This document shows positions 50,102-58,932 of a stretch of DNA of 64,000 bases, piece by piece. The notes beneath the pieces were generated by a model. That model searched no databases, was not told where the DNA came from, and saw only the letters and a list, made by a program, of their open reading frames with translations. The stretch covers positions 62,001 through 126,000 of the forward strand of contig NZ_JAFFPU010000029.1 of NCBI RefSeq assembly GCF_016919175.1, given 5' to 3'. Position numbers and translations under genes: made by a program. Positions within the stretch are counted from its first letter, which is position 1, and every line of letters begins with the position of its first letter. Source of the DNA: Leptospira ainlahdjerensis. Its GTDB lineage: Bacteria; Spirochaetota; Leptospiria; Leptospirales; Leptospiraceae.

Positions 50102-50659
50102 ATGAAAAGTTTACATTCAAAATTCAAGGTTCCGCTCTTTTTGAGAAAGGAAGACGGGGATCTGCTTAAGATTGAGAATTCTCTCGTAAAGACGATGTCC
50201 GAACTCAGAAACAAAGAACTCAGCTCCATCATGCTGAGTGAAGAATTCTCCCTCCGATTGAAAAACCAACTCCAACAGATAGAACCCGAACCCGAAAGTG
50301 GATGGGAAAGAATCCGAGAGAATGTCCTTTCCAACCGCGGTTTGCAGCTTTCCTTCTCCGCTATTCTAGCATTGGCAATCGTATTCGTTTCTTACAATCG
50401 TTTTCAATCTCCTTCGTCTCCTTCTTTAACGGAAAGATCCGGAACCGTTTTCGATTCGAAGGATTCGGGGAGTTTCAAGGATATTCCTTCCTCCGGTTCC
50501 TTTTCATCTTCGATAGACGAAGCTCTTCTCAAACAAATTCCTGCGAGCTCAGAAGCAAAAAAGACTTTAGATTCTCTTCAGAGATATTTTTCTGAAAAAG
50601 GTGATCTCAGAACTGTGGAAGAGCTCGGAAAAATTATAGAGAAGACCCAAGGGAAATAA
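50102..50659 (+). CDS. probable anti-sigma factor, single membrane helix
   Basis: 185 residues. A cytoplasmic N-terminal part of about 80 residues, one membrane helix about 80-98 (LSFSAILALAIVFVSY), then a Ser-rich periplasmic region ending in a helical, charged tail. There is no recognisable zinc anti-sigma motif. The call rests on topology and on the 6-base spacing to the ECF sigma gene. A strong hairpin follows. Confidence 0.6.
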   Translation: MKSLHSKFKVPLFLRKEDGDLLKIENSLVKTMSELRNKELSSIMLSEEFSLRLKNQLQQIEPEPESGWERIRENVLSNRGLQLSFSAILALAIVFVSYNRFQSPSSPSLTERSGTVFDSKDSGSFKDIPSSGSFSSSIDEALLKQIPASSEAKKTLDSLQRYFSEKGDLRTVEELGKIIEKTQGK

Positions 50660-50702
50660 TTTCTTTTTTTAGTTCTTCTTCCTCCTTCCACAGATCTCAA
50701 CA

Positions 50703-50735
50703 ATTTGCCGTCCTTTTTTCAGGACGGCAAATTTT
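50703..50735 (+). terminator. 12-bp hairpin terminator
   Basis: ATTTGCCGTCCT and AGGACGGCAAAT pair perfectly around a 6-base loop and are followed by TTTTC. Closes the sigma/anti-sigma unit. Confidence 0.75.
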
Positions 50736-50767
50736 CATCGACTCTCTCTCAATCGGTTTTTTGAAGA

Positions 50768-50893
50768 AAGTGAGAATGGTTTGTTGTTCTCACGAACGTA
50801 GGATCTCACACATTTTCGAAGCGTTCTTGAAAGTGAGAATGGTTTGTTGTTCTCGCGAACGTAGGATCTCACACATTTTCGGACGTTCTTGAA
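50768..50893 (+). repeat. 63-bp tandem duplication
   Basis: Two units with period 63 starting at 50768 and 50831. Each contains GTGAGAA, ten bases, then TTCTCAC (TTCTCGC in unit 2), and later ATCTCACACATTTTCG. No frame spans it. The rest of 50660-51092 beyond the hairpin shows nothing else. Confidence 0.85.
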
Positions 50894-51092
50894 AGGAGCG
50901 CCTACGCAGATATCATTCTTCCGACAAACAAGAATCCAAAAAAATGTGTTCGGACTTCCGGTTTGAGTTTCCCGAACATTTTAGAATCGACCCGAGTCGG
51001 TCTGGAAGGTTCTTTTCAATGAATTCTGAAAAAAGGATCTTGAAAGTGAAAAAGATCGAGTCAAAACTCAAAAAAAAACAAGGATCAAAGTT

Positions 51093-52034
51093 TTATTTTC
51101 GAATCCCGTCTTGTCTCCTCTGAAAAAAGCCGGGATCCACGAGATCGAGAATCCTTTTGGATTCCTGGTAAATTTCACTGTATTGCATTCCCCTACATAC
51201 GTCCAAAATCAAGCAGGCGTGTTGGAGAATCCTGCAGCGAATCTTAAAATCATAAAGATCCTTTCTGGAATTCAAAGTATCTTTGAGACGAATTAAGTTT
51301 TTATAATATTCTAAAAGTTCCTTTTCGGAATAATTTCTCGTCTCTTCAAAAATTCCTCTTTCCGCAAGAACGACTGGAAGCACTTCTTTGAGATCCGATT
51401 CTTCTTGATAGGAACTTTTCAAGGTTTCGATCCAGTTTAGAATCGGTTCCGACTTGATCACCGAGAGTGGGGCGGCGGTAGGATCTTTGAGAAAGGCTTC
51501 CCGAAACAAGATGAGAGCTCTTCTTTCCTCTCCGGTTTGAAAAAGAGATTCCGCACGAAGATAGAGAAACTCCGGCGAATTTCTTTCCACGGAAGAGGCG
51601 TAGTTCAAAATTTCGAGCGCGTTTCTATAATCCCGAAAACGGATCAATTCACGAATAAGCCCCAAGAGCGCGGAAGGATCCTGAAAATGCAGACCTTCTC
51701 TTTGCACCGAGATCTTTAACTGATCCACTGCTTCGGAAAGGACAGATTCAGAAATACAACGAAACGAAGAAGTTCCCGAAAATTTTTTGAGTTCGAATGC
51801 GTTTTGAAAATCGGAAAAATATTGAATCAGAAGGTGGCTTCTTTCCCTTCCTTCCTTTGCATTGTGAATCCGATCGAGTCTATTGTCCCAATACGATGCA
51901 ATGAAGAATCCGGCGATCACCTCAGGATGTTCGGGGTCTTCGTTTAAGAGAGAATCAAAATTCTTCTTTGCCTTTTCAAAATCTCCGTCGGAAAGATACT
52001 GATTTGCTTCTTCTAATTTTCTGGAAAAGGACAT
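51093..52034 (-). CDS. TPR-like repeat protein
   Basis: 313 residues from ATG 52034 (a GTG at 52088 would extend it through a hairpin and is disfavoured). Helical-repeat signatures occur at the N-terminus (EEANQYLSDGDFEKAKKNFDSLLNEDPEHPEVIAG) and centrally (RDYRNALEILNYASSVERNSPEFLYLRAESLFQTGEERRALILFREAFLKDP), i.e. tetratricopeptide pairs. No signal peptide. Probably a protein-interaction scaffold; no partner can be named. Downstream of hpf on the same strand. Confidence 0.75.
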   Translation of the reverse strand: MSFSRKLEEANQYLSDGDFEKAKKNFDSLLNEDPEHPEVIAGFFIASYWDNRLDRIHNAKEGRERSHLLIQYFSDFQNAFELKKFSGTSSFRCISESVLSEAVDQLKISVQREGLHFQDPSALLGLIRELIRFRDYRNALEILNYASSVERNSPEFLYLRAESLFQTGEERRALILFREAFLKDPTAAPLSVIKSEPILNWIETLKSSYQEESDLKEVLPVVLAERGIFEETRNYSEKELLEYYKNLIRLKDTLNSRKDLYDFKIRCRILQHACLILDVCRGMQYSEIYQESKRILDLVDPGFFQRRQDGIRK

Positions 52035-52060
52035 TGAGAATTTCTTTTTGGATTGAGATC

Positions 52061-52079
52061 CGGTGGAGACTCCACCGGA
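52061..52079. terminator. 9-bp perfect hairpin after hpf
   Basis: CCGGTGGAG and CTCCACCGG with a 1-base centre, between the hpf stop and the TPR gene start. No T-run, so an attenuator or processing site is as likely as a terminator. Confidence 0.45.
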
Positions 52080-52101
52080 GCGAGGCACTTTCGAAATCGA
52101 A

Positions 52102-52389
52102 TCAGTGAGTGGCTTTCTTATCGTGATGTTTGCTGACTTGTTTGACGATCTTGTCTTCCAGGCCGTCTATACAAGCGTAGATATCTTTGTTGGAATTTTG
52201 TGCGTTGAATTTGTTTCCATCTCCGTGAAGATTGAGATTCGCGCTGACTTCTCCATGGATCATTTCAAAAGAAATCTCGAACGATTGAACGGAATGGAGA
52301 TACTTTGAAACTCGATCCAATTTACTATCCGCATATTCTTCGGCGGCTTTCGAATGATCGACATTCTTCCAGTTATAATTTATTTTCAT
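52102..52389 (-). CDS. hpf: ribosome hibernation promoting factor
   Basis: 95 residues, short-form HPF/YfiA fold: beta strand MKINYNWKNVD, helix SKAAEEYADSKLDRVSKYL, strands around FEISFEMIHGEVSANLNLHGDGNKFNAQ, and the helix DIYACIDGLEDKIVKQVSKH. Binds the 30S decoding region in stationary phase. The long C-terminal dimerisation domain is missing, as in enterobacterial HPF. Confidence 0.9.
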   Translation of the reverse strand: MKINYNWKNVDHSKAAEEYADSKLDRVSKYLHSVQSFEISFEMIHGEVSANLNLHGDGNKFNAQNSNKDIYACIDGLEDKIVKQVSKHHDKKATH

Positions 52390-52495
52390 AGGCGGCTCCG
52401 AATTTTTTTTGACCGGATCGTTTAGACAAAGAGAGGAGTCAGAAAATGTCAGGATCCGGGATTTCAGGTTAGTCTTGAAAGGAGAAGAGTCAAAT

Positions 52496-52526
52496 CAAAA
52501 AAAAATCCCGCCCTTTCGGGCGGGCC
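52496..52526 (-). terminator. rho-independent terminator
   Basis: On the minus strand CCCGCCC-GAAA-GGGCGGG is followed by a run of nine or more T. It ends the transcript of the small exported TPR protein upstream. Confidence 0.9.
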
Positions 52527-52578
52527 AAGTCAGTTAGAACTAGAGATGGGATGAATTAATGGGCTCAAGTTACTTGAG

Positions 52579-53028
52579 TTATTGCGCGTTCGCAACGTTC
52601 TCCATGTGGATGGAACAAGCTTCTTGATATTTTTTATAAGCTTCTTCTTCAGCATTGAGGGCCGCGTCGATATCCCCGATTTTTTGATAGATTGAAATTA
52701 CATTCTTAATGTTCTCAAGGGCTTGGCAGGATTTTCCTTGGCGAAACTCAGAAATGGATTTGAGGTAGAGAACCAAAGCGTAACCGGAAGATTCTTTTTC
52801 TCCCATTTTCTCACGGACATTGAGGGATTGGTTATAAAGATCGATCGCCGAGTTGTAATCTCTCACTTTTTGTTTGAGACTTCCCAGAGCACTGAGTTTG
52901 TTTGCAAGTTGAATATCGTTCTCGGGTGTAAACTTAATAAGCTCTTCCTCGACCTTTTGGGCCTCTGGCATAGCATAAAGTCCAGTAAAAATGCTTAAAA
53001 AGAGAGCAGCTGTTATAAACTTGTTCAT
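52579..53028 (-). CDS. small exported TPR-type protein
   Basis: 149 residues. Signal peptide about 1-19 (SIFTGLYA). The mature part has TPR-like helical repeats: [40 protein letters not shown] and [44 protein letters not shown]. Two Cys near the C-terminal half may pair. Monocistronic with its own strong terminator. Function unknown. Confidence 0.8.
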   Translation of the reverse strand: MNKFITAALFLSIFTGLYAMPEAQKVEEELIKFTPENDIQLANKLSALGSLKQKVRDYNSAIDLYNQSLNVREKMGEKESSGYALVLYLKSISEFRQGKSCQALENIKNVISIYQKIGDIDAALNAEEEAYKKYQEACSIHMENVANAQ

Positions 53029-53154
53029 CTTATCACCCCTAAATCCGTCTTCTGTATAGATATATGCAAGTGCCGTGCCAATTTTTGGGAAGAATCTCAG
53101 ATTCTTTCTTTTTTTTCTGGTTCTGGGGAGGGCTTCAAAAATTGTCTAACGTAA

Positions 53155-53550
<396 letters not shown>

Positions 53551-53579
53551 GCCGAAATACTTTCGAATGAAGAATGAAA

Positions 53580-53641
53580 CTTCAGCCTGCAGTTGCGAAA
53601 GCAGCTATAGGCTGAAGATGCTGGAATCCATTCCGTTTTTT
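53580..53641 (+). terminator. hairpins and terminator after rnpB
   Basis: CTTCAGCCT pairs with AGGCTGAAG around a 20-base loop that itself can pair (GCAGTTGC/GCAGC), then GGAAT-CC-ATTCC is followed by GTTTTTT. Likely the end of the rnpB transcript. Confidence 0.7.
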
Positions 53642-53701
53642 AACCTTTGCAGAAGCCGAAAGAAGGGACTCCGGCGAACAGTTACGATTTTGCGTTTATA
53701 C

Positions 53702-54003
53702 AACTTCGCCAAAACGACGAAGGAGAGTTTTTTAGAATAGAATTCTCGCGTTTATGCGAACTTCGTGAAAACGACGAAGGAGAGTTTTTTAGAACAGAAT
53801 TCTCGCGTTTATGCGAACTTCGTGAAAACGACGAAGGAGAGTTTTTTAGAACAGAATTCTCGCGTTTATGCGAACTTCGTGAAAACGACGAAGGAGAGTT
53901 TTTTAGAATAGAATTCTCGCGTTTATGCGAACTTCGCCAAAACGACGAAGGAGAGTTTTTTAGAATAGAATTCTCGCGTTTATGCGAACTTCGTGAAAAC
54001 GAC
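53702..54003 (+). repeat. 57-bp tandem repeat array (5 full units)
   Basis: Five 57-bp units at 53702, 53759, 53816, 53873 and 53930, then a partial sixth. Units differ only at two places (CGCCAA/CGTGAA and AGAATA/AGAACA). Each holds GACGAAGGAGAG and GAATTCTCGCG. Period is a multiple of three, so one frame (53647-54282) reads through as a 19-residue repeat, but that frame runs into the next gene and is probably not translated. Copy number may vary between strains. Confidence 0.9.
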
Positions 54004-54175
54004 GAGACTTACGGAAAGGAAAGGGATCCTTCCAAGATGGAAAAGTTCAGGTTTTTCAAATCGCAAAAAAACCAAAGAAAAGAAGCGGATTCTCATCCAA
54101 AGATTAAGTGGAATGTTATAAATTTAGGAACGAGTTTGATCTTGCATAGGATCAATCTTAGGAAGAATAGAAAGA

Positions 54176-54598
54176 ATGCCAAAGCCGATTCGTTATCAAT
54201 ACAGTTATTCCCAGAAAGTTGCTTGGGGGGATATGGACGCCTTCGGACACGTAAATCACGTCGTCTATGCCAAATATTTTGAGAATGCAAGAGCAAGTTA
54301 CTTCTCCGATCTAAAACTTTGGGATTCACCCGATCGTCCCTCAGAAGGTGGTCCCGTGATCACTCATATAGAAGTTGATTATAGAAAACAAGTCCGTTAT
54401 CCGGAAATACTCTCGATCACTCTACAGGTGGATTCCGTAACTTCCCGCTCTTTTCATATATCCTGTACGATGTGGAATCAAGAAGAAGATTGTGTAGCGA
54501 CAGCGAAAGGAGAATTTCTCTGGTTCAATTTTTCAACTCAAAGGCCCACCCAACTTCCGGATGTTTACAAAACCCTTCTTTTTCAGAAACAACCTTAA
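54176..54598 (+). CDS. acyl-CoA thioesterase (4HBT/hotdog fold)
   Basis: 140 residues. WGDMDAFGHVNHVVY near residues 17-31 is the 4-hydroxybenzoyl-CoA thioesterase/YbgC-type signature with the catalytic Asp; ITHIEVDYRKQVRYPE near 62-77 is the second conserved strand pair. Single hotdog domain. Hydrolyses short or medium acyl-CoA in family members; the exact substrate is unknown. Monocistronic, downstream of the tandem array. Confidence 0.9.
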   Translation: MPKPIRYQYSYSQKVAWGDMDAFGHVNHVVYAKYFENARASYFSDLKLWDSPDRPSEGGPVITHIEVDYRKQVRYPEILSITLQVDSVTSRSFHISCTMWNQEEDCVATAKGEFLWFNFSTQRPTQLPDVYKTLLFQKQP

Positions 54599-55473
54599 AC
54601 CCGAAAGGAAGGGCCGTTTTAATCGACTTTTTTGTTTCGAATTTTTTTTGCTTTTCTTTGTTTTGCCGCTAAATCCTTTATTTTTAGAAGGTTTTGATCT
54701 TCTTTGGAAAACGATTCGAACTCATTTCTTTATGAGATCTTTTGAATTCTCTGGATTTGGAATATAATAAAAATAAAAAAAAAGCTATCTCGTTTTAATT
54801 CTCTCCGTTGAAGTCTCCTTATTCTTTCATGGAATGATTCCTCCGTATCGGACGTTTTTCTTTTTTACCCGATCTTTCCGAATTTTTGAGAATGAATTTT
54901 TTAGAAGTTTATTCTTGGCGGGTTCTCTTGTCACACATTCTCTCTGAGTTCAAAAAAAGCTCTAAGGGATTCTTTCCGAAAGATTGATTCTTTTTAGAGA
55001 AGAAGTAAAAATTCAAAAATGAGATAGAAGACTCTTCTTCGATTCTTAAAACCGATTGTTTTTTATTTTTAACTCTTTTTAAGAACGTGTAATTTCTTTG
55101 ATTGTTTTTTTTACGTCTGGAAGAAGGACCGACTTTTTGGATTTATAGAACGATTTTCGATTTTCAAAAAAATATTTCTCCACTGTGAGGAATGAATTTC
55201 GAAGCTGAATCTTAAAAAGTCGGAGTTTCTTGCTGGGAGAGATGATCCGGAATCTACAAAAGTTTTTTCCAAAAAAGAATCCGTGATCCATTCTTAAATT
55301 AAAAAAATCAAAGTCGATACCCGTTCCGGGAATATGAGTTTTTTTACGAAGACCTGCGAAAAGAAAGAGGTCTTTTGGAAGTTAGGATCGTAAGAGTGTC
55401 CTTTGTTTTCGAACACTCTTATTTAGATTTTTGGTTTCTCTTTCGAAAATTCAGAATTCTATTCGATCAAATT
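54599..55473. other. 875-base AT-rich intergenic region
   Basis: No convincing gene. A frame at 55079-55291 on the minus strand lacks a ribosome binding site. TAAGAGTGT (55391-55399) and ACACTCTTA (55413-55421) form a 9-bp hairpin downstream of the DoxX gene, without a T-run. An untranslated RNA cannot be excluded. Confidence 0.4.
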
Positions 55474-55920
55474 CTAAAGTAGACTCAGAATCCAAGCATC
55501 CAAAGAATAAGCTCCTGCACCGGTGAAGACCAGAGCTAAAGCCGCGCCGGTCGCGAGAAGATGGAATTCATATCCTTCTCCTTTTTGCGCTCCGAACCAG
55601 TTGATAAAAAAACCGTGCTCTTTGTGGACCAAAATCGCCGCGCCTAACATGATGATCGCGATGCTCAGAGCCGTAAAACGGGTCAAAAGACCGAACACAA
55701 GAGCGACGGAACCGAGGGATTCACCGATGATTACGAGGAAGGCTACGATGGTCGGAAGTCCGGCCGTTCCCGTAAAATAACCCATCGTCCCTTTGAAACC
55801 GTAACCCCCGAACCACCCAAGAAGTTTTTGAGCTCCGTGAGGAAAAATTACAATTCCCAGTACCAATCTTAAAAGGAAGGGGCCTAGGTCTGAACTTGTG
55901 GAAAAAAGTGTCTCTAACAT
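55474..55920 (-). CDS. DoxX-family membrane protein
   Basis: 148 residues, four membrane helices. [25 protein letters not shown] near the N-terminus and the later [16 protein letters not shown] and HGFFINWFG blocks are typical of the DoxX/DoxD-like family. Members are linked to thiol and oxidative stress (e.g. MarR-controlled DoxX proteins in other bacteria). Inverted repeats upstream suggest control by a dimeric repressor. Confidence 0.9.
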   Translation of the reverse strand: MLETLFSTSSDLGPFLLRLVLGIVIFPHGAQKLLGWFGGYGFKGTMGYFTGTAGLPTIVAFLVIIGESLGSVALVFGLLTRFTALSIAIIMLGAAILVHKEHGFFINWFGAQKGEGYEFHLLATGAALALVFTGAGAYSLDAWILSLL

Positions 55921-55947
55921 TCTGATTCTCCTTTTGCTCTACTTTAA

Positions 55948-56003
55948 TACTTTAAGTTTGAAGTAGTCGCTTTATTCTTCAATAGTTTAAATATGAACTA
56001 TTG
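55948..56003 (-). promoter_or_regulatory. two inverted repeats upstream of DoxX gene
   Basis: CAATAGTT (55980-55987) with AACTATTG (55996-56003) is a perfect 8-bp inverted repeat, and TACTT...AAGTA (55948-55965) is a second imperfect one. Placement 28-83 bases upstream of the DoxX start fits a MarR-type operator (inference). Confidence 0.4.
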
Positions 56004-56196
56004 GGTCAAGACAAAATTCTTCTCGAGGAATCGTTTCTGGTGAATTCGCACTGGATTCTTTTCCGGGCGAAAATGAGAGGACCTCGATAAATTAGGCGCG
56101 GATTCTTATAACTTAGAGATTGTTACGAACCTTTGCCTTGAGAAAGCAGTTTAAAAAGACTTGCCTTGCTTCCCCAAAGGGAGAGTTTCTTTCGTC

Positions 56197-57555
56197 ATGT
56201 GTGATACATTCTTAGCGACACCTTCTTTTACCGGCAACGGTTCCATGATTTTTGGGAAGAATTCGGATCGGGAACCAAACGAGGCGCAAGCGCTGCTCCG
56301 CGTTCCTTCCCGCTCGAATGAAAAAGAGACAAAGTGTACGTATATTCAGGTTCCGAGCGTAAGAGAAACACAAGAAGTCATTTTATCCAAGCCCTTCCAG
56401 ATGTGGGGCGCCGAAATGGGAGCGAATGCTTCGGGAGTTGTGATCGGAAACGAAGCCGTTTTTACAAAAATTCCTTTCGAAAAAAAGAACCAAGGGCTTA
56501 CGGGAATGGATCTTCTTCGTCTTTCTTTGGAAAGAAGTAAAAACGCCGAGAGTGCAAGAGAAACCATTCTTCAACTTTTGGAACAGTTCGGTCAAGATGC
56601 CTGCGGCGGTTATTCGAATTCTTCTTTTTATTATCACAATAGTTTTTTGATCGCCGATTCTCAGAACGCTTTTGTTTTGGAGACCGCCGGCAAGTTCTGG
56701 GCTTGGAAAAAAATCGAAGGCTTTTATTCGATCTCAAACGGTCTTACCCTGGAAGACAACTACGACGCAATCCATCCGCGCGCGGTCGAGTTTGCTCTGA
56801 AGGAAGGTTGGGTTAAAAAAGGGGAATCCTTTTCGTTTCGGAACGCATTCTCGGATTCTTTTTTTACTTTTTTTAGTAAGTGTAAGGTTCGTCGTGCAAG
56901 GACCGCTTCCATGGGAGAATCCAAAAAAGGAAATTTCGATCCTCGTGCAGCGATGGAAATTCTAAGACAGGAAGGGGAACCGGGAAACATCCATTCTTTT
57001 TATCCTTCTTCTTCGGATATGGGTTCGGTTTGTCTTCACGCAACCGGTCCGATTACGCCTAACGGTACTACGGGTTCTTTTGTCGCTGAGCTCAAAAACG
57101 TGGTTTCCAAAAATCGTTTTTGGTTTACGGGAACTGCGATTCCTTCGATTTCCCTTTTTCTTCCCGCCGGTTTTCCTGGGACCAGTTTTTTGGAGAAGAA
57201 TTTTGAACAGCCGGGAGCCGCTCTGGACACTTCTCTCTGGTGGACTCATGAAAAATTTTACAGGGAGATCCAACGTTTTTATCCCGACGCGAAAAATTTG
57301 ATTCAGCCGCGGATCGCTTCTTTGGAAGAAGAATGGTTTCAAGAACTTTCCAAATTGGAGAAGAATTCCAATCCTTCCAGGGAGATCGATCTTTTGAGCG
57401 AAAAGGCGACGAGAGTCGCGCTTCAGGAATATCGTTTTTGGAACGCGAATTTGTTAAGCGAATTGAAGAAAAAGCGCCCCAAGAAGGCCTTTGCTCCGTT
57501 CTACAACCTGCAATGGTCTTCTTGGAATCAAAAGGTGGGAATCAACGTTTCTTAG
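56197..57555 (+). CDS. C69-family dipeptidase/secernin-like hydrolase
   Basis: 452 residues from ATG 56197, chosen because it leaves Cys2 as the N-terminal nucleophile ([10 protein letters not shown]), the hallmark of Ntn-type C69 peptidases; GGGAGAG lies upstream. [17 protein letters not shown] follows as in secernins, and [22 protein letters not shown] is the next conserved block. Probably cytoplasmic. The frame extends upstream to a TTG at 56161 but that would bury the nucleophile. Its last 14 bases overlap the convergent TerC gene. Confidence 0.9.
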   Translation: MCDTFLATPSFTGNGSMIFGKNSDREPNEAQALLRVPSRSNEKETKCTYIQVPSVRETQEVILSKPFQMWGAEMGANASGVVIGNEAVFTKIPFEKKNQGLTGMDLLRLSLERSKNAESARETILQLLEQFGQDACGGYSNSSFYYHNSFLIADSQNAFVLETAGKFWAWKKIEGFYSISNGLTLEDNYDAIHPRAVEFALKEGWVKKGESFSFRNAFSDSFFTFFSKCKVRRARTASMGESKKGNFDPRAAMEILRQEGEPGNIHSFYPSSSDMGSVCLHATGPITPNGTTGSFVAELKNVVSKNRFWFTGTAIPSISLFLPAGFPGTSFLEKNFEQPGAALDTSLWWTHEKFYREIQRFYPDAKNLIQPRIASLEEEWFQELSKLEKNSNPSREIDLLSEKATRVALQEYRFWNANLLSELKKKRPKKAFAPFYNLQWSSWNQKVGINVS

Positions 57556-58264
57556 AAGCGGATTTCCGAATTCTTAAATTGATAAGTTCCACGCCGAGAG
57601 AAAACGCCATCGAAAAATAGACGTATCCTTTCGGTATGTGAAAGTGAAGTCCGTCCGCAAATAACATCGCACCGATCATGATTAAAAAAGATAGTGCGAG
57701 AATTTTCATCGTCGGGTGTTCGTTGATAAAATCGCTCACCGAACCGGAAAAGATCAACATTACGATCATCGAAAGAATGACCGCTACTACCATCACTTCG
57801 AAATTTCCGGAAAGACCGACCGCAGTTACGATCGAATCCACCGAAAAGATGATGTCCAAAAGGATGAGTTGTACGATGACTCCCCAGAAGGAAACTTTTT
57901 CTTTCTGGGATCCTGAATTGCCTTCTTCGTCGGCTCCTTCAATTTTCCCGTGAATCTCGCTCGTACTTTTGGCGATTAGAAATAGTCCCCCGCCCAACAT
58001 AATGAGGTCCCTTCCGGAGACAGCAAAATCGAAAACCGTAAAAAGTGCATTGGTAAGAGAAGCGATCCAAGTGACGGCAAAGAGAAGTCCGATTCTAAAA
58101 CCGAGGGCGAGGGTAAGTCCCAAGTTTCTCGCTTTCGCTTGTTGATTTTTTGCAAGTTTTCCCGCCACGATGGAAAGAAATACGATGTTGTCGATTCCGA
58201 GTACGATTTCCATCAGGGTGAGGGTAAGGATTGCGACGATCTTATCGGGAGTTAGGAGTTCCAT
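57542..58264 (-). CDS. TerC-family membrane protein
   Basis: 240 residues, seven or so membrane helices. [19 protein letters not shown] near residues 19-37 and [16 protein letters not shown] near 135-150 carry the conserved Asp pairs of TerC; an acidic cytoplasmic loop ([13 protein letters not shown]) separates the halves. TerC proteins export or chaperone manganese and other metals to secreted enzymes. Overlaps the C69 gene tail to tail by 14 bases. Confidence 0.9.
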   Translation of the reverse strand: MELLTPDKIVAILTLTLMEIVLGIDNIVFLSIVAGKLAKNQQAKARNLGLTLALGFRIGLLFAVTWIASLTNALFTVFDFAVSGRDLIMLGGGLFLIAKSTSEIHGKIEGADEEGNSGSQKEKVSFWGVIVQLILLDIIFSVDSIVTAVGLSGNFEVMVVAVILSMIVMLIFSGSVSDFINEHPTMKILALSFLIMIGAMLFADGLHFHIPKGYVYFSMAFSLGVELINLRIRKSASKKR

Positions 58265-58341
58265 GCAAATGCAGTTAATTTTTCGAAAACCAAGAAATCA
58301 ATCGATTTACAAGGAAATTTAAGAGGTCATACTGGGGAAGT

Positions 58342-58905
58342 ATGGAGTTTCTTCCGGAAGTTTTTCGAAACAAAGAGGTGAATGGAATTCACCTTCGCGC
58401 CAAAACGATTCTTTCCTGTCTTCCACCTCGTTTGAGCCTTCTCGTTTTTTTGAGACATTCCGGTTGTATTTTTAGCAGAGAAGCTGTGCAGGATCTGAGA
58501 GAAATTTCGGAGTCCTGTCTTTCCTTTCCCCCGATCCTTTTTTTCTTTCCCGGAGAATCGGAAGATGCGATAGAATTTTTTGCAGGAATCTGGGAGGACG
58601 CTTCGGTCGTCGCGGATTCTCAGATTGAATTCTATCGAAGCCTGGGTTTAAAAAATGCAAACATCGTTCAGCTTGCGGGTCCTGAGGTTTTAATCGGAAC
58701 CGCAAGAGCCACTTTTAAGGGGCATTTTTACGGGCTTCCGGGGAAACATTCTCTGCAAATGCCGGGGGTCTTTTTGGTCGTTAAGGATCGGATCGTTTGG
58801 GAACATTCTTACAGACATATCGGAGATCATCCCGATTGGAGAAACCTCCCCGGAGTAACCTTGCTTCCGGGTGCCGAATTCGGTCCGGACGTGATGCCTG
58901 CGTAA
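58342..58905 (+). CDS. AhpC/TSA-like thioredoxin-fold protein
   Basis: 187 residues. [20 protein letters not shown] near residues 33-52 is the active-site region of the AhpC/TSA_2 (SelL-related, PRXL2-like) family, with Cys in a CxxS arrangement rather than Cxx[38 protein letters not shown] complete the pattern. A single-Cys redox or peroxiredoxin-like activity is plausible. 27 bases before the helicase gene. Confidence 0.8.
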   Translation: MEFLPEVFRNKEVNGIHLRAKTILSCLPPRLSLLVFLRHSGCIFSREAVQDLREISESCLSFPPILFFFPGESEDAIEFFAGIWEDASVVADSQIEFYRSLGLKNANIVQLAGPEVLIGTARATFKGHFYGLPGKHSLQMPGVFLVVKDRIVWEHSYRHIGDHPDWRNLPGVTLLPGAEFGPDVMPA

Positions 58906-58932
58906 AAATGAAAACTTATTCTTCTATTCTCT

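Noticed and set aside
53702..54003. CRISPR array
   Set aside because: Units are directly joined with no variable spacers, and there are no cas genes.
53647..54282. 211-codon frame with 19-residue repeats as a gene
   Set aside because: TTG start without ribosome binding site, and it overlaps the thioesterase gene by over 100 bases in another frame. Kept as a repeat feature and a finding, not a gene.
55079..55291. 70-codon frame on the minus strand
   Set aside because: Lys/Phe-rich low-complexity translation of AT-rich DNA with no ribosome binding site.
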